18,389 nt of DNA from CAYXLI01 sp964464925 (GTDB taxonomy: Bacteria > Acidobacteriota > Terriglobia > Bryobacterales > Bryobacteraceae), in assembly GCA_964464925.1 (NCBI GenBank), contig CAYXLI010000057.1, forward strand, positions 1 through 18,389, given 5' to 3'. Position 1 is the first letter of the stretch, and each line of letters begins with the position of its first letter. The position numbers and the translations under genes are program-made. Shown piece after piece: positions 1 to 6,597 of this stretch. The notes beneath the pieces are model-generated. The model was not told the DNA's origin and ran no database searches. It was given only the letters and a program-made list of their open reading frames with translations.

Positions 1-376
<376 letters not shown>

Positions 377-454
377 TAAAATTTATTACAAACATAGAGA
401 GTTCTAATTCGGCTCTCGGTTGTGTGGCCCATCAAATATCAGTGATCCCAAGTT

Positions 455-570
455 TTGGGTGACCCTAGCGAGGGGGTCCCACCCGTTCCCATCCCGAACA
501 CGGTAGTTAAGCCCCTCAGCCCCGATGGTACTGCACGCGCGAGTGTGTGGGAGAGTAGGACGTTGCCCAA
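455..570 (+). rRNA. rrf: 5S ribosomal RNA
   Basis: About 116 nt with the closing stem TTGGG (455-459) against CCCAA (566-570). The characteristic core CCCATCCCGAACACGG is at 487-502, and GGGAGAGTAGGACG lies near the 3' end. It follows the 23S by about 79 bases with no tRNA between them, the usual end of a bacterial rRNA operon. The exact ends are inferred from the terminal helix and may be off by one or two bases. Confidence 0.95.
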
Positions 571-578
571 TTAAAAAG

Positions 579-607
579 AAAAGGCCTCCGGAAACGGAGG
601 CCTTTTT
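579..607 (+). terminator. Intrinsic terminator of the rRNA operon
   Basis: A perfect 12-bp stem, AAAAGGCCTCCG (579-590) with CGGAGGCCTTTT (595-606), closes a GAAA tetraloop and runs into a T tract at 603-607. It starts nine bases after the 5S 3' end. This is a textbook rho-independent terminator and separates the rRNA operon from the protein genes downstream. Confidence 0.95.
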
Positions 608-746
608 GCGTTTCGGCTGCTGCCTGCTAAACATCTTCCAGCTGATGCTCGACAAACTGCCTGGACTGCTCAGGATCTTCCTAGCCTGGAATCCTATGGC
701 ACAGTTCATTTTATCCGCCGAACTTGTTCATAGGAGAGAAACCTGG

Positions 747-1193
747 ATGTCTTTGAATATTTCTGCGGCCGAGGCCGTTGCCGAATTGAAGCGCTTTGAC
801 GCGGAGTTTCGGGCCGCTGACGCCGAAGAGCAAACTGAATTTGCGAGCGTGCCTGACGGCAAGTACGAGGTGACTGTCGAGAAAGTGGATCTGGGGCGGA
901 CACCGAATGCCGGCTACGTTCGCATTACCTGGCACTTGCGAGTGACGGGGCCGACTCACCAAAGCCGGATGCTCTGGAAGAGCAGCGTCATTACCAACAA
1001 CTCACTTCGTTTCGTCAAATCGGAGCTGCGGAAATGCGGCTTGGCCCTCGATGATCTCTCCGCCTTGCCGTCGCAGATCGACAAGATGGTGAACATCGAC
1101 CTCAGTATCACTAAGCGTACGAACAACGGCTACGAAAATATCTACTTCGATCGAAGGCTGGATACCGGAGTTACTGACGATCTTCCGTTCTAG
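747..1193 (+). CDS. DUF669-like small protein with an SSB-type C-terminal tip
   Basis: 148 aa. The ATG at 747 is chosen because GGAGAG (733-738) sits eight bases before it; the frame stays open upstream but runs back into the 5S gene. The core (about residues 34-140), with VPDGKY, WHLR, MLWKSS, a CGL segment and SITKRT, resembles the DUF669 family known mainly from phage replication/recombination modules, where a single-stranded DNA-binding role is suspected. The last residues are TDDLPF, very like the DDDIPF tip by which bacterial SSB recruits partners. I infer a ssDNA-binding or SSB-mimic role; the family call is from memory. A paralogue without this tail lies at 3448-3873. The stop codon overlaps the start of the next gene by one base, so the two may be co-translated. 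No signal peptide; cytoplasmic. Confidence 0.85.
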   Translation: MSLNISAAEAVAELKRFDAEFRAADAEEQTEFASVPDGKYEVTVEKVDLGRTPNAGYVRITWHLRVTGPTHQSRMLWKSSVITNNSLRFVKSELRKCGLALDDLSALPSQIDKMVNIDLSITKRTNNGYENIYFDRRLDTGVTDDLPF

Positions 1194-2443
1194 TGCCGTA
1201 CAATCGGCGTGTGCAGCGCTTCTTCCTTTCATTCCTGATCTGTTTGCCGTTGGCGGCCGATTCCGTTTGGGTTGAACTTGCTCCTGACGGCAAGCAGATC
1301 GTACGCGCGATCCGGGAGGCACCTGACGCTGCTTGTCCTTTGATAGAGACCGGCGGCAATACGGATCGAATGCAGGTCAGGGTGAAGCCGCAAGGAAGCC
1401 TGAATGTACTGGTTTGCGAGACTGCGCTGCCGATTGGCGCCAAAAAAGCAAAAGTCGATGGACGTCCGGTTCCGCTATTGAAACACGATATTCGGAAGAT
1501 CCTGATCATGGGGGACACCGGATGCCGCCTTGTTGAGCGCGGCAGGGCAAGCCAATATCAGAACTGTAACGACCCGAATGATTGGGCTTTCCCGAATAAC
1601 GCGGCAAGAGGCGCCAGTCTGAAGCCCGACTTGGTGATCCACGTCGGCGATTATCTCTATCGCGAGTCTTCTTGCCCGAAAGAGGCAGGGTGCGCAGGGA
1701 CGCCAGCTGGGAATGGCTGGGCGGGTTGGAAGGCAGACTTTTTCCAGCCTGCGGAGCCGCTTCTGCGCTCCGCGCCATGGATCTTTGTTCGTGGTAACCA
1801 CGAGGACTGCAAACGGGCCTGGGACGGATGGTTTCGTTTTCTGCATCCCGGACCGATGCCGGCGTCGAATTGCGAAGTCCATTCAAAGCCGTACATAGTC
1901 CAGGCCGGCCGTTTCCAGTTCGTAGTCATGGACAGCACGATTGGGAGCGATGATACCCCCAGGGCAGCGGACGTCTCGGTGTACGAGAAAGATTTCGGTG
2001 AGATCTCGTCCATGCAGGTGTCAAAGGCGTGGCTGTTGACCCATCGGCCCTTATGGGGCATCCGTGCGGACACTGATCAGAAAATCCGCGCCGGTTCGGC
2101 AACGCTCGAGGCAGCCTGGCGACGCAGCCCAGCCCAGGGCATCGCGGGGATTCTGGCCGGGCATACGCACGCCATGGAGTGGGTTGACTTCGGATCGCGG
2201 CGCCCAGTGCAATTCGTCATTGGAAACAGCGGAACCAAGCTCATTGCGCCTTTTGAGGCTCCCAAGGCCGGTTTTCAGGTGGACGGGGTTGCCGTGGAAT
2301 CCGCAACGGTTCGCTTCGGACCCGGATACGCAGTTCTATCGGAAGGAAAACGTGGGATTTCGGTAAAGCTTATCGCCGGGAACGAAAAGCAAGACCTGTC
2401 GTGCAGAATCGAATCCGTGGTTACCTGCGTTAGGCCGAAATAG
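1193..2443 (+). CDS. Secreted calcineurin-like metallophosphoesterase
   Basis: 416 aa with a GTG start whose G is the last base of the preceding TAG. An alternative GTG at 1211 would begin directly at the signal peptide (QRFFLSFLICLPLAADS). All metal-binding blocks of the calcineurin-like fold are present in order: GDTG (107-110), GDY (152-154), GNHED (201-205), a lone His in THRP (284), and GHTHAMEW (323-330). It should therefore be an active two-metal phosphoesterase acting in the periplasm or outside. Residues 25-95 form an extra N-terminal domain, perhaps Ig-like. Many paired cysteines (for example CPKEAGC and CRIESVVTC) suit an exported, disulphide-bonded protein. The substrate cannot be told; purple acid phosphatase-like or nucleotidase activity are possibilities. 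No Shine-Dalgarno sequence is visible, so translation may depend on coupling to the upstream gene. Confidence 0.85.
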   Translation: MPYNRRVQRFFLSFLICLPLAADSVWVELAPDGKQIVRAIREAPDAACPLIETGGNTDRMQVRVKPQGSLNVLVCETALPIGAKKAKVDGRPVPLLKHDIRKILIMGDTGCRLVERGRASQYQNCNDPNDWAFPNNAARGASLKPDLVIHVGDYLYRESSCPKEAGCAGTPAGNGWAGWKADFFQPAEPLLRSAPWIFVRGNHEDCKRAWDGWFRFLHPGPMPASNCEVHSKPYIVQAGRFQFVVMDSTIGSDDTPRAADVSVYEKDFGEISSMQVSKAWLLTHRPLWGIRADTDQKIRAGSATLEAAWRRSPAQGIAGILAGHTHAMEWVDFGSRRPVQFVIGNSGTKLIAPFEAPKAGFQVDGVAVESATVRFGPGYAVLSEGKRGISVKLIAGNEKQDLSCRIESVVTCVRPK

Positions 2444-2524
2444 AAGAGGTTCTGGTACTCTCATCGCGAAAGTCAGGTATTCCCTGAGTGACCGGTGCGT
2501 TTGCGGTTGCTACCCTAGGAAAAC

Positions 2525-2620
2525 ATGCACGCGCTCGCAGCAGTCCCTCAAGCCATGACGTTCGCGATTATCGGCCTGAGCTTGGTCGGAGTCGGCTTGC
2601 TGCGCCGGCCGCGCCGCTAA
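2525..2620 (+). CDS. 31-aa mini-ORF resembling an orphan PEP-CTERM sorting tail
   Basis: ATG at 2525 with AGGA (2517-2520) four bases before it and TAA at 2618-2620. The product consists of a short lead, VPQAMTF, a hydrophobic helix (AIIGLSLVGVGLL) and a basic end (RRPRR). That is the layout of a PEP-CTERM tail (V-PEP-x-T-F, one transmembrane helix, arginine cluster), but with PQA in place of PEP. Normally such a tail ends a much longer exported protein cut by an exosortase; here an in-frame TAG at 2516-2518 lies just before it. It is in the same frame as the preceding phosphoesterase, though three stop codons intervene. It may be a real tiny membrane protein, a decayed remnant, or chance. 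Confidence 0.45.
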   Translation: MHALAAVPQAMTFAIIGLSLVGVGLLRRPRR

Positions 2621-2632
2621 GAGCTTAGCGGC
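2613..2632 (+). other. Perfect stem-loop overlapping the mini-ORF stop codon
   Basis: GCCGCTAA (2613-2620) pairs perfectly with TTAGCGGC (2625-2632) around a GAGC loop; the sequence is palindromic for 9 bp either side of AG. No T tract follows, so it is a poor intrinsic terminator, but it could stabilise an mRNA 3' end or bind a dimeric regulator. It lies just upstream of the TACAAT element before the polyphosphate kinase gene. Confidence 0.5.
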
Positions 2633-2639
2633 CTCCGGG

Positions 2640-2645
2640 TACAAT
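2640..2645 (+). promoter_or_regulatory. Putative -10 element before ppk2, leaderless arrangement
   Basis: TACAAT matches the sigma-70 -10 consensus at five of six positions and ends eight bases before the ATG at 2654. Transcription would begin at or next to the start codon, and no Shine-Dalgarno sequence is seen. No convincing -35 hexamer is present at the usual distance. Confidence 0.4.
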
Positions 2646-2653
2646 GGTCGCGT

Positions 2654-3460
2654 ATGTCGTTGTCTGCAAAGCTACGAGTTGAGCCCGGCAGCAAGTGCAA
2701 GCTCTCCAAAGTGGATCCAGACGCCACTCCGACCGTTCAAAAGCAAGATGCGACCGAGCGTTTGCAAACGAACATCGAGCGGCTTTCTGTTCTCCAATAT
2801 ATTTTGTATGCGGAAAATGAGCGTTCGGTGCTCATTGTTTTGCAAGGCATCGACGCGGGCGGCAAGGACGGCACGATTAAGCACGTCATGACCGGACTGA
2901 ATCCACAGTCGTGCCGTGTTACCAGCTTCAAGGTTCCCGAAGGCGAAGAGAAGCAGCATGACTATCTCTGGCGCGTTCACAAAGCGGTGCCGCCGTACGG
3001 CCAGATCGGGATCTTCAATCGCTCGCATTATGAAGATGTTCTGGTTGTGCGGGTGCATAACCTGGTGCCCAAATCGGTTTGGAAGAAGCGTTACGACCAG
3101 ATCAACGAGTTCGAACGGCTGCTTACGGAGAACCGGGTCCATATCCTGAAATTCTTTCTTTACATCAGCAAAGACGAGCAGAAGCTGCGGTTTGAGGAGC
3201 GCCTTCGAGAGCCCGAGAAGAACTGGAAGTTTTCGCCAGCGGATATAGAGGAGCGCAAGTTCTGGGATGAATACAATGACGCCTTCGAGGATGCCCTGAC
3301 GAAGTGCAGCACGCCGTGGGCACCCTGGTACGTGATCCCAGCAAACAAGAAGTGGTTTCGGAACCTTGCCGTCTCAGAGATTATCCGAGAACAGATGGAA
3401 AAAATTAAGATGGAACTTCCAAAGCCCGCACGCGACTTCTCGAAGATTCAGTTCGAGTAG
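2654..3460 (+). CDS. ppk2: Polyphosphate kinase 2 family protein (polyP:nucleotide phosphotransferase)
   Basis: 268 aa, the size of a single-domain PPK2 protein of the TIGR03709-like group. PPK2 enzymes move phosphate between inorganic polyphosphate and nucleoside mono- or diphosphates in the cytoplasm. The Walker A loop is GIDAGGKDG (65-73), and the Walker B/lid region is GIFNRSHYEDVLVVRVH (119-135). FLYISKDEQ, the arginine-rich LRFEERL lid and WYVIPANKKWFRN near the C-terminus are also typical. Whether it prefers AMP, ADP or GDP cannot be read from the sequence. The gene appears complete. Its start has no Shine-Dalgarno sequence but a -10-like TACAAT lies eight bases upstream. Its last 13 bases overlap the end of the convergent gene at 3448-3873. 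Confidence 0.95.
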   Translation: MSLSAKLRVEPGSKCKLSKVDPDATPTVQKQDATERLQTNIERLSVLQYILYAENERSVLIVLQGIDAGGKDGTIKHVMTGLNPQSCRVTSFKVPEGEEKQHDYLWRVHKAVPPYGQIGIFNRSHYEDVLVVRVHNLVPKSVWKKRYDQINEFERLLTENRVHILKFFLYISKDEQKLRFEERLREPEKNWKFSPADIEERKFWDEYNDAFEDALTKCSTPWAPWYVIPANKKWFRNLAVSEIIREQMEKIKMELPKPARDFSKIQFE

Positions 3461-3873
3461 CAGCGCCGTACGACGCAGATCGGCCGCGCGCCCGCGCTCG
3501 TCCTCTTAGTGATGAGGAGTTCGACGTCGAGAAGTTGCTCAAGGCGAGCCGGAAGAAGAGAAAGGCGATCCAATTGGAGTCCGCAGACGAAGAGATCCTC
3601 CTTTATCCGTTGGAGTGTCTCACTCGTGATCGGACGCGATTTCCAAACGATGCGGTTCTGCATGGCAGTGCCGTTGATCCGCAGCCGCCAGAGCAGTCGC
3701 AAATGGCCCGACGGTTCGGCCTTGCACAACGTGACGTCCTCCACTAAGACCTGATATTTGCCATCGGGAACCGCGATCCAATCTATTACGGGACCGACGA
3801 TTTCGGAACGATAATCGGAATCGAACTGCCGTAATGCTGCGATGAGTTCCTTGTGGTTCAAAGAAGCCGCCAT
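3448..3873 (-). CDS. DUF669-like small protein, paralogue lacking the acidic tail
   Basis: 141 aa. The ATG at 3873 is preferred because AGAGG lies seven bases upstream on the minus strand (plus-strand 3881-3885); the frame could extend further upstream but overlaps the divergent gene. The protein aligns end to end with the product of 747-1193: my hand alignment gives about 46 identities over about 107 positions, including VPDGKY, VWKS, CGL, LSLLP and LITKRT. It lacks the terminal DDLPF tip and ends RRCYSN. The fold is therefore shared, but partner recruitment, if the tail does that, would be lost. It is convergent with ppk2 (13-bp overlap) and divergent from the oxidoreductase gene (81 bp apart). 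Function unknown; a ssDNA-binding role is inferred only by family resemblance. Confidence 0.8.
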   Translation of the reverse strand: MAASLNHKELIAALRQFDSDYRSEIVGPVIDWIAVPDGKYQVLVEDVTLCKAEPSGHLRLLWRLRINGTAMQNRIVWKSRPITSETLQRIKEDLFVCGLQLDRLSLLPARLEQLLDVELLITKRTSAGARPICVVRRCYSN

Positions 3874-3939
3874 CCTGGCACCTCTGAGGAAGAGGTCGTA
3901 GTCGGAGCAGAAGGTTCTCATCAGATCTTTCCCAAGGGG

Positions 3940-3945
3940 GATAAT
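3940..3945 (+). promoter_or_regulatory. Putative -10 element before the oxidoreductase gene
   Basis: GATAAT matches five of six consensus positions and ends nine bases before the ATG at 3955. If used, the mRNA would be leaderless or have a leader of two or three bases, although GGGGAG just before the ATG could also be read as a ribosome-binding site on a longer transcript. The -35 region is weak (TTCTCA at 3915-3920, 19-base spacer). Confidence 0.35.
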
Positions 3946-3954
3946 TGGGGAGCC

Positions 3955-4947
3955 ATGACCACTCGTCGAATTCTGCTGGCCGCGATACCCCAGGGCGCGC
4001 CGAAGCCCACGGATTTCCATATCGAAACCGTCGACGTTCCCTTGTGTCCCGACAATGGTCTACTCGTCCGCACTCAATACTTATCGGTCGATCCGTACCT
4101 GCGCGGACGAATTAGTGGAAAGCGTACTTATGTCGATCCGATCCTGACTGGAGCCCCTATGGTCAGCGGCGCGATTGGCGAAGTTGTGGAATCCCGCCAC
4201 TCCGGCTTTCAGCCGGGCGACCTGGTGACGGGAATGTGGCCTTGGCAAGAGATTGCCGCGGTGGACGGGAAGGACGTTCGCAAGCTCGACCCGAACGACG
4301 GACCGGTTACGGCCCAGCTAAGCGTTCTGGGCATCACCGGACTGACCGCCTACTTCGGGCTGCTCGAGATTTGCAATCCCAAGGCGGGTGAGACGCTTGT
4401 TGTCTCCGGAGCTGCCGGCGCGGTTGGAATGGTGGTGGGCCAGATCGGGAAGATTCTTGGATGCAGGGTGACCGGCATTGCAGGGACCGAGAGCAAGCTC
4501 GAGTACGTCCGATCGCTGGGGTTCGACGGTGCCGTGAGCTATCGCGCGGCCGATTTGGGGAAGCAAGTGGCCGCAGCCTGCCCGAACGGGATCGATTGCT
4601 ATTTCGATAATGTCGGCGGATCCGTTACCGACACGGTCCTGCCGCTCATGAACGTGTTCTCGCGGATTTCGCTCTGCGGCCAGATCTCGCAATACAATGC
4701 GACGGCACCGGAGAGCGGCCCGCGTCCGTTTCCAATCCTGCTTGTGCGGCAGATTAAGGCGGAAGGCTTCATCGTGACGCGTTGGGCGAACCGCTTTGCG
4801 GAAGGCCGCAAGCAACTGCTCACGTGGCTGAGAGAAGGGAAACTACAGAATCGGGAGACGGTATACGAAGGTTTCGAGAATACTCCCGAGGCGTTCATCG
4901 GGCTGTTTCGCGGAGACAACACGGGCAAAGCGATCGTGAAGCTCTAG
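3955..4947 (+). CDS. Zinc-independent medium-chain NADP-dependent oxidoreductase (CurA/PTGR1 type)
   Basis: 330 aa from the ATG at 3955, close to the usual length of about 340 for the family (COG2130: E. coli CurA/YncB, mammalian prostaglandin reductase 1). These cytoplasmic enzymes use NADPH to reduce the alpha,beta double bond of enones and enals. The N-terminal catalytic domain has SVDPYLRGRISG (44-55) and a PGDLVTGMWPWQE segment (87-99). The Rossmann domain starts at SGAAGAVGMVVGQIGK (151-166), an AAGAVG-type nucleotide loop, and the family hallmark YFDNVGG follows near residue 215. The zinc-binding cysteines of alcohol dehydrogenases are absent, as expected. The stop codon is one base from the stop of the convergent M23 gene. 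Natural substrate unknown; detoxification of reactive carbonyls is a reasonable guess. Confidence 0.92.
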   Translation: MTTRRILLAAIPQGAPKPTDFHIETVDVPLCPDNGLLVRTQYLSVDPYLRGRISGKRTYVDPILTGAPMVSGAIGEVVESRHSGFQPGDLVTGMWPWQEIAAVDGKDVRKLDPNDGPVTAQLSVLGITGLTAYFGLLEICNPKAGETLVVSGAAGAVGMVVGQIGKILGCRVTGIAGTESKLEYVRSLGFDGAVSYRAADLGKQVAAACPNGIDCYFDNVGGSVTDTVLPLMNVFSRISLCGQISQYNATAPESGPRPFPILLVRQIKAEGFIVTRWANRFAEGRKQLLTWLREGKLQNRETVYEGFENTPEAFIGLFRGDNTGKAIVKL

Positions 4948-4948
4948 A

Positions 4949-6523
4949 TCACCGCCGGCGGCGCGCGGAGCGAACAGGCGTGGGCGGATCGGCCGCGGCG
5001 AAGGTAGTGCCGAACTCGAAGGGAATGCCTCCGCTGCCGCCCCTCATGCCTTCCACAAGAATCCGCCACGGCCCGGGCTCCGGATTCGGGATCCGGAAAA
5101 CCTCGGGATTGGCCTGCTGGCCGGTGTAGCCGCGGGTGTCCCCATTCCAGCCAAAGTAATGACCGCTTGGACTGACGAGTTGCAGGTCCAAGTCGCCCTC
5201 CTTGGCGCCCCAGCGGAGTTCGGCGATCATCTCTTTTGTGCGCGCGGGGACCGTGAGCACGGTGTCCCAGCGGCCGGCGACGTCCACTGTACCTTGCAGA
5301 GTCTTTGCTTTCGTGTTGGTCTGCTCGCCGATACCGGAGGGAATGGAAAAAGTGCTTGTAGAGGCTACTTCGAGCCTCCGCAGTTTCGTGGTTGCAGCCT
5401 CGCGCAGCTCTTCAAAACGAAATGGGATGCTTTGCGCGGCGACTCGCTCCTCCCTTGTGACGTGCACATGCACATGGTATCCGCCGCCCTCTCCCAGCGT
5501 GTAACCGCTGTTGCCGACTCGTGCGAGCGGTTGTCCGCCTTCTACGCGCTGCCCGTTCTTTACCAGAAAGGTGCCGCTTGCCAGATGAGCGTAGTGGCTG
5601 TATTCGCCATTCTCATGCTGGATCGTGATGTAGTTGCCAAAGGACCGGTGATTCTTCGTTTGCCGAAGCTTCAAATCGTGCGTGTACGCAGTTCCCCCGC
5701 GCATTGCGGCGACCCACCGCCCGGCGCGGGGTGCAATGTCATAGGCATGCAGCGATTGCCGCCAATGAGAGAACCCACCGTAAGGACCCTGCGTCACGAT
5801 CCAGCGTTCTCCTGGACCGATCGGAAGGTGATATCCCGAATCCGTCGAGACCACAAACCGAGAGGGCTTGCTGAGGGCGCCATCGGAGTTGCGGACGATG
5901 GCCAGGTACTCGCCAGGCGACAGAGACGGAAGTTGCGCGGTGATTCGATTCGCGGTCGCCAATTGCGGGAGGAGGCTATGAATATAACGCCAGCCGCCCG
6001 AACGTTCGTAAACGGCTATATGCACTACGGATCCACCCTCGAAACCCGCGCCATCGATCCGCAACTGCACTTTGTCCTTCCCTTGCTGGCGTTGCACCTG
6101 CACGATTCGAAGCTGGTCGTTGTTGCCGTCCCCCTCAAGGGTGAACGTCTGGGCCCAGACCTGGCGACCGGCCGATACCATCCGGATGGTCCATGTTCCC
6201 GGCATGGCCGAGGCACCGAACCCGGAAACGGGTAATTGATTTACGAAGCAGAGGGCCGCGGCATCGGGGAGCTGTTCATAAGGCGCGCTCTGTTCGACGG
6301 CGCCATACGGGTTTACCCAATCGATCCGGAGCGATTCGCCGGAGTGTACGCCAGCGACATTCAGCGCAACGAATACCTGCGGGTCGACCGCGCGGAACCG
6401 CGACGTAGGCCTGCGGATGGAGCAACCGGACTCTTCCACATCGGTGCCTAGGGCGGCTTTCGACACGGATGCGCCATGAGCGGCCGCGGCGGTAATGAGC
6501 AGCGCTGGAATAAACAGTCGCAC
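4949..6523 (-). CDS. Secreted M23 (LytM-type) metallopeptidase with C-terminal PPC-like domain
   Basis: 524 aa, GTG start at 6523 directly followed by a signal peptide (MRLFIPALLITAAAAHGA). Residues about 40-225 look like two beta-sandwich, Ig-like domains. The M23 zinc peptidase core spans about 235-370: HAYD (259-262) provides the first His and the Asp, YSHYAHL (308-314) the middle His, GNSG the usual turn (337-340), and HVHVH (350-354) the catalytic/zinc His pair. The C-terminal part (about 400-510), with DLDLQLVSPSG and PWRILVEG, resembles a PPC-type beta-sandwich. M23 enzymes cut peptide cross-links of peptidoglycan or glycine-rich proteins; the intact residues argue for an active enzyme in the envelope. 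No good ribosome site precedes the GTG. It is divergent from msrB and convergent with the oxidoreductase. Confidence 0.9.
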   Translation of the reverse strand: MRLFIPALLITAAAAHGASVSKAALGTDVEESGCSIRRPTSRFRAVDPQVFVALNVAGVHSGESLRIDWVNPYGAVEQSAPYEQLPDAAALCFVNQLPVSGFGASAMPGTWTIRMVSAGRQVWAQTFTLEGDGNNDQLRIVQVQRQQGKDKVQLRIDGAGFEGGSVVHIAVYERSGGWRYIHSLLPQLATANRITAQLPSLSPGEYLAIVRNSDGALSKPSRFVVSTDSGYHLPIGPGERWIVTQGPYGGFSHWRQSLHAYDIAPRAGRWVAAMRGGTAYTHDLKLRQTKNHRSFGNYITIQHENGEYSHYAHLASGTFLVKNGQRVEGGQPLARVGNSGYTLGEGGGYHVHVHVTREERVAAQSIPFRFEELREAATTKLRRLEVASTSTFSIPSGIGEQTNTKAKTLQGTVDVAGRWDTVLTVPARTKEMIAELRWGAKEGDLDLQLVSPSGHYFGWNGDTRGYTGQQANPEVFRIPNPEPGPWRILVEGMRGGSGGIPFEFGTTFAAADPPTPVRSARRRR

Positions 6524-6597
6524 AGTGGGATAGATCGGCAGTGCCGTATTTGCAACTTAGCATCTCCGAAGGGAATCTTTAGATTGGAGTGATTTCG

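Noticed and set aside
525..746. Upstream extension of the DUF669-like reading frame
   Set aside because: It runs through the 3' end of the 5S gene and the terminator; the ATG at 747 has a well-spaced ribosome site and matches the paralogue's start.
608..746. Promoter between the rRNA terminator and the first protein gene
   Set aside because: A promoter is expected here, but no hexamer pair with good spacing stood out, so none is annotated.
5159..6235. Long plus-strand reading frame (358 codons) opposite the M23 gene
   Set aside because: It mirrors the coding strand of a protein with intact domains and motifs; its translation shows no recognisable domain.
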